From Zea mays (taxonomy: Eukaryota > Streptophyta > Magnoliopsida > Poales > Poaceae): a DNA stretch of 64,000 bases. Under the pieces are notes generated by a model. It worked only from the letters and a program-made list of their open reading frames with translations, had not been told where the DNA came from and did not search any database. Where the stretch lies: assembly GCF_902167145.1 (NCBI RefSeq), contig NC_050096.1, forward strand, positions 181,075,825 through 181,139,824, in the 5' to 3' direction. Shown in pieces: positions 43,411 to 54,251 of this stretch (its first letter is position 1; each line of letters opens with the position of its first letter). The translations under genes were made by a program, and so were the position numbers.

Positions 43411-43682
43411 CCCCCACAGCAAACCATCCATGCAAGAAACACACTGTACTGCTTTTATTTCACAGTCTGACGCGATATACAGAAATACAACGAGTGTCAA
43501 AACAGTAGTAAAATATCACAAGTCTAAAAACGACGTGTTCTCCAGCGACAACAGTGGGCTGGACACCATCGGCAGGGAAATGTACGTCGAAATCAACAGA
43601 AGGCACCCGAGCTTTATTTTTCTGTGATGGAAATGGTGAACGTCTCAGGAAATAGTTTGCCAGAAGCCCAGAATTTTGTGCT
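42341..43682. other. Interval between convergent GATA and cysteine synthase genes
   Basis: Only 1.3 kb separates the two stop codons. It must hold both 3' UTRs. A long (AT)n run (43,353-43,409) lies near the middle of the right part. No further gene is seen. Confidence 0.5.
43353..43409. repeat. (AT)n microsatellite, 57 bases
   Basis: A pure AT alternation between the convergent gene ends; it can form a hairpin and is likely to vary in length between lines. Confidence 0.9.
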
Positions 43683-46600
43683 CTAGGGCTCGACCACCAT
43701 GCTCTCCGCTTCCTTCTTGATGGACTGGAACAGCACCGATGAGAGGTAGCGCTCGCCGAAGCTCGGGAACACGACCTGCGTTGAGGAACAGATTGGTTTT
43801 TACAATTTGGAAATAAAAAATCTCTGAAATTCAAGTAAAACTGGGCGTCAAAGGAATATACAATTTAGTTTTTTTAACTGATGGATAGTCTAGTCTAGTC
43901 GCCTGAAAAGTTGGGGCCTGTTCCGCTCAACTTATCAGCCGGCTGCTGCGAAGAACTTGGGCCCAATTTTCTCGGTCCAGCCAAACAGTTAGGGCCATCA
44001 GAAGTCACAGCCCAATTCAGGACTCAAAAATTCACTAAAACCATCACTGAGAAGCGCTGCACCAATGATGTTGCGTTGACGAAACCACTGAGTTTGCCCC
44101 CCACCCACCCCAAACGTCTGTGTTTCATTAGATCATATGAAAAAGAGCTACGAACCTTAAAGCGCGAGAGAAATTCAGAGGGAGGAAAATGAAACACTTA
44201 CAACAAATAGCTTTCCGGCGTTTTCTGGCCTCTTAGCAAGCCTAACTGCCGCAGCTGCAGCTGCACCAGAAGAGATTCCAACCTACAGAAGAATACACCA
44301 TCAACTAACTAGGCATGCAGATTGATAGTACTTAGGGCCCTCCTGTTTGTATGCGCTAGAGCTAATTTTGACTAATTTTTAGCTAGCTAGTGAGTAGCTC
44401 TTGTATCCAAAAAATGCCCTTAATAGTAGAGGACAATGAGACCTACCAACAACCCTTCTTTCAGAGCAAGAGCCTTGGCAGTCTCGATAGCTTCATCACT
44501 TGAAACCTGGAAACAATTAAATGCGCCAAAAGGTTATGCCACTTAAAAGAAAGCAAACGCAAAGACGTGCGAGTACAACATAAAGATAAATGTTGATCAA
44601 CCAAACAATTCTGTTGATGAGGGAAAATCAGTACTTGCAACCAAACAATTCTGTTGATGAGGGAAAATCAGTACTTGTAACCAAAGAGTAAAAGATAGCA
44701 TGCTTGTTTATTTACTTCCTATGATCCCAAATATGTCTGAAATGATATTGGTATGATCTCCAGTGGAGCACTTTGACTAATATACTATGAATATATACTT
44801 TTTTCAATAAAATAGAAAAAAAGTTATTACACAAATATTTTTCATGATAAATCTAGCAATAACAATCTTATGATGCCTCCATATGGTTCTTAGAAATCAA
44901 TGGTCAAAGCTAAAAAAACTGTAACCAACAATTCTAAACGGACTTATACATGAGATCAGAGGTAGTATGTCCTTTACTCCTTTCTACAGCCCAACTTAAT
45001 ACAGGAGAACATACCTGTAGAGTTTCATCAAGGAGATCAACATCCAAGACTCCAGGGATAAAACCAGCTCCAATTCCTTGAATCTTGTGTGGTCCTGCAT
45101 TATGAGCACTTAAATCTCATGAGTCCAAAACAAGCAGCATCAATAATTTGTTGGCAGAAAATGGTTCACAAGGTCATTTCAACAAAAGAGATCTGTATTT
45201 GTATAGTTGACCCCCCCCCCCCCCCCAAAAAAAAAAGGCCTCCTTACAAGGGTCACATCAGAAATTATTAGCTATCTGATAATTCTTGTTTCAAACCACA
45301 AGTCCACAACTACCTGGATACCATCTGTTATATCTCCATCATTTTAAAATACTTCACATGCACATGCCCAAGTGCTAAGAAAAAAGGGCAGACCCAGTGC
45401 CAGAGGCTCCCACATGAGTGGGGCCAGGGAAAGGATAAACCGAAACAAGCCTTACCGCAAATGCGGAGAGGCTGCTTCGAACACACGAACCGGTGAGTCA
45501 AGCAAAGCAAATAATAAAAGGGAAAGTTATGCAATTTTCTTAGATTTTGGTAACCATGGGAAATCAAAGCGCACTAAGAAATTTATACTACCATACACTC
45601 ATAACAATAAAAAAACAATGTACATTGGAACATATTCAAGATGCAAAAAATTACCAGGTTTTCCACCATTCAAAACAGCACTCTCCACTGGCTCCACACC
45701 ATAGAGCTGCATAAAGATAAATAAATAAATAACATCTAACTCGTTTGGTACCGTGAAAAAAAAAAACAATTATCAAGGTGTCAGCTAAAACTGCCACACA
45801 TACTTACCTTGACATTAGGATTTTGCTCTCTGAGGTATCGCCCAGTACCGGTGATGGTACCTCCTGTCCCGATACCAGATACAAGGCCATCAATTTTTCC
45901 TGCTGTAGCTTTCCAGATTTCAGGCCCAGTAGTCTCATAGTGAATCTGCATAACATATTTCAGCATGAGAATTCAGAAAGAAACGTCAACATGGCCAACA
46001 GAAAGTTGACTGAAAACAAATGATATGTTATGTTGCACCTTTGGGTTAGCTGGATTTTCAAATTGTTGAAGAATGTACGAGTTGGGTGTCTTTGCTTGTA
46101 TCTCTTCCGCTTTCTTGACAGCTCCTTTCATTCCCAAGAGTGGGTCAGTAAGGACAAGTTCAGCACCAAAAGCCTTCAATATGATCCTCCTCTCCATGCT
46201 CATGGAGGCAGGCATTGTGAGTGTAAGTTTGTAGCCCTTGGCAGCAGCCATAAAGGCCAGTCCAATGCCTGTGTTGCCGCTAGTTGGTTCAATCAGAACA
46301 CTCTGGCAAAATTGAAATGGAAAACGAAATATTAGTACTACTCTCTAATATGAACATTCTGAAATTTATTACTTAACTCCCTTGCTGAAACTGCTATAGA
46401 GACTTGGTTACACCATGTATAGAAAAACAATAATTTTTAATCTCATAGATGGTCAAAACTAGATAAGACACTCTAGCAGGTCATTCTACCACCACCTATC
46501 AAGCCAAACAAAAAGGCTTCTGTTTTGTGCCAGAACAATTCAAAATGTTTTTTTTCTAAGATGGGAGTTAACAATACCAGGTTAGGCACAATGGCCGCTA

Positions 46601-47836
46601 GGTCATTTCCGATGCAGGATAATAATAACAATTGGATTCTTCATCGAGAACTAGGAGCTGTATGCTGCTGTAGGATGGGGGAAGAGCTATCCAACAACTG
46701 TAGGTTATAATTGCAACCGAAATGGAGAAGGAAGAAATCGATTTGCCTTCCTCTAAGAAAATATATAAAGCAAGCTTGCTTCTTGTACTTAAAAATTAAA
46801 ATATATATACTCCATTAAACAAAGGTTCAAAGCACTATGTTAGTGATGTCCGTTGTACTCTATCTAACAGTTGAACAGATCAGAGCAAACACTTTTAAAT
46901 GAAGCATCTGCTCCATGAAGACACTACTAGGTACAAAGCAATGCAGAATAAACTAATAATCCCGAAACAACCGCCTGATATGGAGACCCAGACAACCACA
47001 TTAGATAACTTTCTCATGCAAGCGTGATGCTTGAGGATGAAAATGGCAGCCAGCTCATGCTTCTGGATTAGGCTATACAAAATTAGCGTTCCAGTTGAAT
47101 ATAATATAAGGCAGTGGGCATTGGGCAAATCGAGAGCCCAATCTATTTCCCTAGGACAGGAACGACAAAGAATATGCTCCTAAAGGTTCAGTTACCCACC
47201 ACGCCTGGAGTAATCAGCCCTTTCTCCTCTGCGTCCGTGATCATGCTGTAGCCAATCCTGCACAAATACATCACGCAGATACAATATTTAAGGTCGAGAT
47301 ACTGAAGTAAGGTAAAAGGAAGAACATAACTTTCAGTCAAATGATAAGGGGAAAAGGTTAAAATCATTAGTGCAATACTCTAGCGAGACATCGACCTGAA
47401 GTTAATATACACTCAAAATAATAAGGAGAAATATGATTTTTTACAGAAGCAAAACATCCCTGAAGTTGAAAAAAAAGAGCATTCGGTCAGAGAAAGAAGA
47501 AAGACCGTCACCCCTCGTGCTACAGTAGCAGGGGTGGGGAGTGGGAGAGCTCCTTCAGAGCCAGAAGCACTACCTATCCTTGACGCTGGAGCAGGGCTCC
47601 ATGGACTCGAGCTTGGCGGCGACGCGGCCGACGCACCCATCGGTCACCTTGTTGAGGTACACCAGCGGCGTGTTCCCGATCAACTAGGCATCACAAAAGA
47701 TTTAGCTTCTACAGGACCATACCCGAAAAATAACCGAATCTGCCCCACGAAAGAAGGCGGCGGAAATCGGGACGAAATGGGTGGCGGCACCCACCTCGGT
47801 GACGTCCTTGGCGATCGACGGCGAGGCCTCTCCCAT
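43683..47836 (-). CDS. Cysteine synthase (O-acetylserine(thiol)lyase), cytosolic type
   Basis: Ten coding exons fit in frame: 47836-47795, 47683-47574, 47257-47200, 46302-46039, 45945-45808, 45706-45655, 45094-45015, 44506-44447, 44282-44202 and 43775-43683. The sum is 978 bp, 325 residues, the usual length for cytosolic plant enzymes; no transit peptide precedes [20 protein letters not shown]. The enzyme makes cysteine from O-acetylserine and sulfide. The PLP lysine is in SSVKDR (K49). TSGNTG (77-82) is the substrate loop, GTGGTITG (184-191) binds the PLP phosphate, and GISSGAA (270-276) holds the serine that contacts the PLP ring. The beta8-beta9 type segment before [13 protein letters not shown] is present, as used for binding serine acetyltransferase in the complex. 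All GT/AG borders are intact and no damage is seen. Confidence 0.95.
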
Positions 47837-47852
47837 TGGGTCACGTCACGAA

Positions 47853-48060
47853 GCTGCAAATCCAAGGGGCGGATGGGGGGAAGGGGATGAGAACTTATAT
47901 CCAAGATAGAAACACCAACAGTGATTTGGTTTGATTCCCCAGCGAACAAGCGAGAACAGCGATAGGAAACGTACGGGTTCGCCGCAGAAAATCCTTCGAG
48001 ATTTCGAGGAGTGGCGGTTCTCGTCGGAGTTGGAGCTTTGGAAGAAGCCGCTGGAGATGG
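47853..48060 (-). other. 5' leader exon and leader intron of cysteine synthase
   Basis: The acceptor TTTGCAG (47,854-47,860) lies 17 bases before the ATG. A fitting donor, GAACCC|GTACGT, lies at 47,974-47,973, so the leader exon starts at 47,975 and extends to about 48,060. Introns in this place are common in plant leaders. Confidence 0.55.
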
Positions 48061-48434
48061 CGGCTGCCTGGCTGGTGGCTGGCTTTATGCACGCAAGGTT
48101 GCTGTCGCAGAGGAACAGCTCGGGGCGCCTGGTCCAAGGTGGACCGTGTCACTGCAGGTGAGGGCCTCACGGGGATGGCTGGTGCACGGGACGTGGCACG
48201 GAGCGGAGGCCGACGGCGTTCGTTGAATCTGGATGGCGTATGGCTCTCGGATCAGAACTCGAGCACCAGGAGGCTCCTATTGTTCCACCGTATATTCCTA
48301 TCTATATTTTAAACTTTACTCTATAATAAATAAACTAGTCAGTTGCGTGCATGCTTTATTACGGTTGTTATATCATATAAATACATATTAAAATATTTAT
48401 TTTAATATAATAATTACTTATTTTTAAACAGTAA
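48061..48434. other. Cysteine synthase promoter side
   Basis: GC-rich up to 48,280, then AT-rich. No sure promoter box or gene was recognised. Confidence 0.4.
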
Positions 48435-48693
48435 AAGCACCTCCAAGAGACTAGCTAAATAACTTGCCAAACCAAATTTTGGCTACTCAATAGCAAATAA
48501 ATCTCCAACAGACTAGCTATCTGACTCTCTAAATTGACTCTCTCACTAGTTAAATTTGGCTAGCCACCTGACTACCCAAACTAGATAGATAGTCTGTTGG
48601 ACTAAGATGTTATATATAGAGTGTAATCTTTATAAAAACTTAAATAGATAGTCAAATAGAGAACAAAAAATGAAGAGTCTCTTGGAGATGCTC
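48435..48693. mobile_element. Harbinger-type MITE, 259 bp
   Basis: Inverted ends aagcacctccaagagact and (complement) gagcatctccaagagact are flanked by TAA (48,432-48,434 and 48,694-48,696). Confidence 0.7.
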
Positions 48694-48699
48694 TAAGAG

Positions 48700-49020
48700 C
48701 GACAGAGCTCCCACAGTTCCGCTGCCAGTGAGAATCTCCTACTGAGCCAAACGATAAAAATCTAAACTACTTCATGGTGGGAGTGAAGTGAATCTAGTCT
48801 CTACTTTATACTAGAAAGTGGGAGCCAAAAACACCTGCTTTCCACCACTCCCAACCTGCTCCACACTCTAACCCCTTAGGAATCACTTCACATCATATTT
48901 GTCAAACAATTTTCGTCAAATAGATTCACTTCCGTGGAGAATCACTCAGAATCACTCTATTAAAAAATCAGTTCTTAGAGCTAGAGAATCATGAAGCGGA
49001 GCTCTACCAAACGAGCCCTA
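48700..49020. repeat. Diverged MITE-like repeat
   Basis: The left part cagagctcccacagttccgc and right part gaagcggagctctaccaaacg give an imperfect inverted pair, and the interior repeats (gaatcact, ttcactt). The right end's complement, gggctcgtttggtagagctc, is typical of maize repeats. Confidence 0.45.
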
Positions 49021-49021
49021 A

Positions 49022-49200
49022 GGTATGTGTGGTCTGATGGTTAGTCCCAAATTTCTATAGTAGGGGTGTGGGTTCAATTGCTTGCTTTGCACTATTTTTT
49101 GCAGGGTGAAGCCGTGGTAGCATATGTGCCCACATTAGATTCTTAATAGAGTAAGTATAGATAGTACAATTTATATTATAAAACAATGTTGCTGAGTAGT
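49022..49200 (+). mobile_element. Possible tRNA-derived SINE
   Basis: tggtctgatggttag resembles a pol III A box and gtgggttcaattgc a B box, about 35 bases apart, as in plant SINEs. No poly-A/T tail with a target duplication was seen, so this is tentative. Confidence 0.35.
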
Positions 49201-50539
49201 GAGCACTATCTAAACATCGACCGTCCGAACTAACCATCCCGATTCGATCTCTGCAAAAAAGTTAATCTAATCACTAATTCGATATATAGGACATAGTTTT
49301 TGACCCATAATAATTCACGTAACGATTATGAACCATTTTTGACCCAAAAGTTGACTCAACCTGAAAAAACTCAACTCAAAGCCAAAAAAACCTTGATCCA
49401 ACTTGACTCGACTCGTCTAACAAAGAGGCATGAGACAATCCAACATGACATTAGACATAGACTGTGCCAAATAAGTCAAGACTTGATCTTAATCCGATTC
49501 GATGTTTGAACAGGTCTACTATAGTAGTATCGTGCGCTCGTGCTTTACGATACTGGAGATAAATAGGACATCCATGCATGTTAGATGCAACCAAAAGTAC
49601 AAAGCTACAATAGATTTTTCTTGACATCCCGTTAGATCATATATAAGATAGAGCTATATCGTTTGGGTTGCCACTTGGCACATACTAAAAATCATAGTGA
49701 AGGTATCATACTTACATAGTGAAAAACGAATATACTTATACGTAAAGTACCAAAGGATAATCAAATGTGCTTACGCAACAAAGAACGACTGGTTTCCGAA
49801 TAACTAGCAAAGTAATTGTCGAAGCTTTCGTCTCAAAGAAATCCTATCAGGCCAAGGACATCATTGGGTTGCTTTAGGTCGTCTAACAAACCTAGAGCAT
49901 CGTCTATGACCATCGGATCAAACGATAAAGAATATCATTAAAGTTTAAAGATACGTAATAGATTGTTTTTTCATTGTATATTGGGTATCTCAATCAGTCA
50001 TTTCTCTCTCATATATAGATGTGGCTTATCCTAGTAGAAAATAGCTCCAAAATGTGTTTGGCAAGTTTCCAACTCTAAAAATGACTTAAAAACAAATTGG
50101 TTCAGAAAACCAGCAAAATTTGGCTAAATCAGGTTTCATGAGGAAGTCGACCACTGTAGCCGCTTGGTATAAAAAGTCATCCTAGCCTTCCTCTAGTGAT
50201 AGCCTGACCAGGTTTTGTGGTCATCCTAGCTGGACCCTGGTCTAGACAGGTTGCATAGACGGTTTGGTCAACTTCTATGTCGGGACACTTTTGAGTGTCA
50301 ACATATGCTCCTCTTTTTTTAGATGGACAATAACAAAACACTAAATTACGATGATATACAACTTATTGGATATCTAGCATCTCAGTATGATACAAGTATC
50401 AACCATTATTTGGAAAGCACTCTGAGCCTCTTACCATACACTTGGAAAATATTTCTTCAAATATATTCCATTGATTGCTCTTAAGAAACTATCTTCACAT
50501 CTCCATCATACATCACTTTTCAAATATTACTTTGACCAC
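49201..50539. other. Gene-free intergenic DNA
   Basis: AT-rich sequence without convincing ORFs or terminal repeats. 49,340-49,500 is rich in ttgactcaac/gactcgactc words without clear structure. Confidence 0.4.
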
Positions 50540-51000
50540 TTCATAAGGACATTTTCAACTTGATGACCACTTTGTAAACCATGCCACCTGATCTGTTTTT
50601 CATCAATCTTGTTTTTGATAAGCTCGATCAAAGTCTTATTACTATACTTAGCTTGGCCATTATCTTGACCATAGTATGGTGATGAATTGGGTAATTTGTT
50701 CTTATATGATTTGAGAAAATTATATACCTCTCTGGATACAAATGATGTTCCTTGATTTGTAGTTAATGTTTGAGGGATGTTGAATCCAAGTATGATATGC
50801 TTAGTAATAAACTCAATTGCCTCTTTATATATATCGTATTCTTCAAAGGAATAACCTTAGCCCATTTAGTTAAGTGATTCATAGCAACCAAGACAAAGTG
50901 ATGTCCCTTTAATGATTGGGAGGATGAATTGGCCAAACAATTCTAGCATCCAGCCTTCGAAAAGGCCATGGTTTACTGATTGGGTGAAACACAACAGGAG
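50540..51000 (-). pseudogene. Gypsy integrase remnant with mutated catalytic residues
   Basis: On the minus strand it reads HFVLVAMNHLTKWAKV, then a frame break, then ITKHIILGFNIPQTLTTNQG, TSFVSREVYNFLK, SPYYGQDNGQAKYSNKTLI. This is the Ty3/Gypsy integrase core. The second catalytic Asp (usually TTDQG) is Asn, and the Glu (usually GQAEASNK) is Lys, so it is dead. No LTR of this element was found. Confidence 0.65.
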
Positions 51001-51095
51001 GCACACGCTAGATATTCCCAAATCAACACACGCTTGAAAAGGCCAGGTCTCTGCTTGTGCGGTTAGGGCACGATATAATACTAGGAGTTGAGGAA

Positions 51096-51927
51096 TGTCA
51101 CACCCGGATTTAAGAGCAAACCCGAGTGCGTCTCATATGTGTGCCAATCAAGATTAATACATACAATGACTCAGTGTATAGAAACGAATGTCATATTTTT
51201 TATTACATAACAAAAATGTCTTATAAAATAACTGATAGTAAATAAATCGAACTAAGATAATTATTCCTCGGCGCCAATAGCTGACTGGAAGACGACACCT
51301 AGATCTCATCGTTGTAGCGCTCCTCCAACGGTACCTACTCTTCACCTATGGTGGGGGTTTATTGCAAGGGTGAGCTCATAGATGTTCATTGCTCAGCAAG
51401 TGTGGGGAATAATGTGCATGAGCTCACTTACGGTGGGGTTCATGTGCAGTGTAAGGCTGATCAACAAATAATGAATAAGGTTGAGCATTGCTTTTAATAA
51501 GTTGGTCATAATTTTATTAGCAGTTACTAAGTATAATTGTATACCAACCCAAATAAATAAGAGATCACATTTGATAATAAATCCCATGGTGCAATGCAAA
51601 TGACATATTAAGTCGCAAATGACATATTAAGTTGCACATCTTGATCACATTTAATAATAAGAGATCACATTGTCTTTCTCTTTTCTTTTTCTATCATCTT
51701 TTATTCTTTGTTTGAATTTAAGTATTCAATTTCCAAATTCAATTCTAAGATCAACCACTAAAATATAAATGCAAAAAATCAAAGAATACCAGCATGAATG
51801 CATAATATTTTATTTATTTATTCGTTAAAGAATGTGTCTCAATGGTAAATCACACAATAGGCAAGAATTTATTTCAAATATAAAAGGGTCTACTTAAACC
51901 AGTTAGATTCATATTTTAGGGTTTACA
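51096..51927 (-). repeat. 3' LTR of a second chromovirus
   Basis: On the plus strand it runs TGTCACACCC ... AGGGTTTACA (832 bp), so TGTAAACCC ... GGGTGTGACA on the minus strand. A polypurine tract (TTTTTAAGGGGAT on minus, 51,934-51,946) precedes it. The outer end is similar to the Tekay-like LTR end at 9,525, but the LTR is much shorter. Confidence 0.65.
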
Positions 51928-52910
51928 AATCCTATCCCCTTAAAAATAATCTTGACCGCAAGATTATGACGAACTACGAAAAAGATAGGGAAATTGTACT
52001 TGCAATTCATCTCCTTGCTCCTAGATGGCTTCATCTTCTGCATGATGACTCTACTACACCTTGCACATCTTGAACACTTTGTTCCTGGTGACTCGGGTCA
52101 GGGTATCGATGATCTTGATAAGGTATTCTATATAGGTCAGATCACCCTGCACACTGAGTTTTTCCATAGGCAACTGTTCTTCTGGGACTCTGAGACACTT
52201 CTTCAACTAGGACACATGAAACACATAATGTACATCTGCAGGTGACTTGGTAATTCCAGTTGGTAGGCCATTTCCCCAACTCGCTTTAGAATTTCAAAAG
52301 GTCTAATAAAGCGAGGGGACAACTTTCCTTTAACCTTAAATCTTCTCATACCCCAAATTGGTAATACTTTTAGGTACACGTGATCACCTTCCTCAAACTC
52401 CAATTGTCTTCTTCGGGTGTCAACATAACTTTTCTGCCTTGATTGTGCGGTTCTCACGTTCTCCCTGATTATCCGAACTTGCTCCTTTGTTTCTTGGATA
52501 CTTTCTGGTCCAAAGATCTGTCTCTCACCAGTTTGATCCCAGTATAACGGGGTTCTACACTTCCTAACATACAACGCCTCAAACAGGGACATCTTTAATC
52601 TAGCTTGATAACTGTTATTATAGGAAAACTGTGTGTAGGGTAACTTGTCCCAACTGCCACCATGTTTAAGAGCACATGCTCTCAACATATCCTCTAACAC
52701 CTGATTTGTTCTCTCGGTCTGCCCTTCTGTTTGGGGATGGTAGGCTGAGCTAAAGTTTAGTTTTGTGTCCATGCACTCATGTAACTTCTGCTAGAATCAC
52801 GAAGTGAACTATGATCCCCTGTCAGACATGATCTTCTTAGGTACTTCGTGTAGGCAGACTATTCGAGAGATATACAACTCAGCTAGCTTGGCTCCCGTGT
52901 AATTGGTCCT
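51928..52910 (-). pseudogene. Chromovirus integrase C-terminus with chromodomain remnant
   Basis: On the minus strand, KKIMSDRGS holds the second catalytic Asp, with stops directly after it. NFSSAYHPQTEGQTERTNQV contains the catalytic Glu. The linker EEGDHVYLKV and LSPRFIRPFEILKRVG follow, and after a frame change DLTYIEYLIKIIDT, RVTRNKVFKMCKV and EDEAI form a chromodomain. Chromodomains guide such elements to heterochromatin. Several stops show it is dead. The Opie/Ji-like element cuts it at 52,911. Confidence 0.75.
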
Positions 52911-54180
52911 TGAAAGGGAAATGTGCCTTTGGGCAATTTCTATTATGTTTTGGTGATTAAGTGTCCAACACATTTAATTGAGTTCTTAAGTGCTAAATGA
53001 AGAAAGAAGTGCAAATCAAAGAGAAGGTATGTTTCTAGACTTAGTAGTTGGTTTTTGTATACTAGTGAAGCTATCTAAGTGTTAGAAACAGAGAAAAGAA
53101 GAAATGAATTGGATTGCAAAAGTCTGGCTGCCTACAACCGAAGACTAGCTCGGCTTGGCACACTGGACTGTCCGGTGGTGCACCGGACAGTGTCCGGTGC
53201 GCCAGGCTGAACTCCGGTGAACAGGCCACTCTCAGGAGAATTTGGCGGCGTACGACTATAATTCACCGGACTGTCCGGTGGTGCACCGGACTGTCCGGTG
53301 AGCCAACGGCCTCCAGCGCAACGGTCGGCCGCGCAATCCGCGGGCGACGCGTGGCCCACGCCAACGGTCGACAGGGGCACCGGACTGTCCGGTGTGCACC
53401 AGATAGTGTCCGGTGCGCCAACTGACTCGGCGCAGCAACGGTCGACTTCGCTAGAAAAGGAAGGAGATCGCGCACCGGACAACTATAGTGACTGTCCGGT
53501 GGTGCACCGGACTGTCCGGTGCGTCACCCGACAGAAGGCAAGGATAGCCTTCCTTGTTGGCCTCCAACGGCTCCTAGCTGCCTTGGGGCTATAAAAGAGA
53601 CCCATAGGCGCATGGAGGATCACCCAAGCACACTCTAAGCATTCCAAGACTTCTAGTCCTCACTTTCACGCAATCGTTCATCGTTCTTGAGATTGGAGCA
53701 CTTTTCGAGTTGTAAACTCCTTGCGCGTGTTTTGTGTGCTCATCTTCTCACTTGTGTGCGTGTTTGCGGTGTGGATTTAATTCTAGTGTGTGTTGTTCTT
53801 CCCAACCTTACTCCGTGCTTTCATTGTGATCTTTGTTGTAAGGGCGAGAGACTCCAACTTGTGGAGATTCCTCGCAAACGGGAAAAAGATAAGCAAAGAA
53901 AAGTTGTGGTATTCAAGTTGATCATTGGATCACTTGAAAGGGGTTGAGTGCAACCCTCGTCCATTGGGACGCCACAACGTGGAAGCAGGCAAGTGTTACT
54001 TGGCCGAACCACGGGATAAAATCACGTGTCTCTTGTGTTGATTACTTTGTGATTGTCTTGGCCACAAGAACTCGCTTCGCAACTACTTAGTCGCACTAAC
54101 ATTTGTATAACCAAGATTTGTGGCTATTAGTTGTTGAATTTTACAGGATCACCTATTCACCCTCCCTCTAGGTGCTCTCA
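52911..54180 (+). repeat. 5' LTR of the Opie/Ji-like element
   Basis: 1,270 bp from TGAAAGGGAAATGTGCC to GGTGCTCTCA. It holds several ccggtggtgcaccgg palindromes (53,171; 53,275; 53,498) and related gtccggtg words, a hallmark of maize Sirevirus LTRs. A TATA box (tataaaag) is at 53,590-53,597. Confidence 0.8.
53590..53597 (+). promoter_or_regulatory. TATA box of the Opie/Ji-like LTR
   Basis: tataaaag follows ggggc, in the same place as in the solo LTR (17,153-17,160), just after the palindromes. Confidence 0.6.
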
Positions 54181-54182
54181 AT

Positions 54183-54195
54183 TGGTATCAGAGCC
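54183..54195 (+). promoter_or_regulatory. Primer-binding site (initiator tRNA-Met)
   Basis: TGGTATCAGAGCC begins two bases after the LTR end and matches the 3' end complement of initiator tRNA-Met. Confidence 0.85.
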
Positions 54196-54251
54196 GTTCT
54201 CTTCATGTAAGGGACTAATCACCCGAAGAGATAGATCCTAAGGGAAAGGGG

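Noticed and set aside
43058..43627. 189-codon frame across the AT microsatellite
   Set aside because: The frame crosses a pure (AT)n run, giving an Ile/Tyr tract, and shows no homology.
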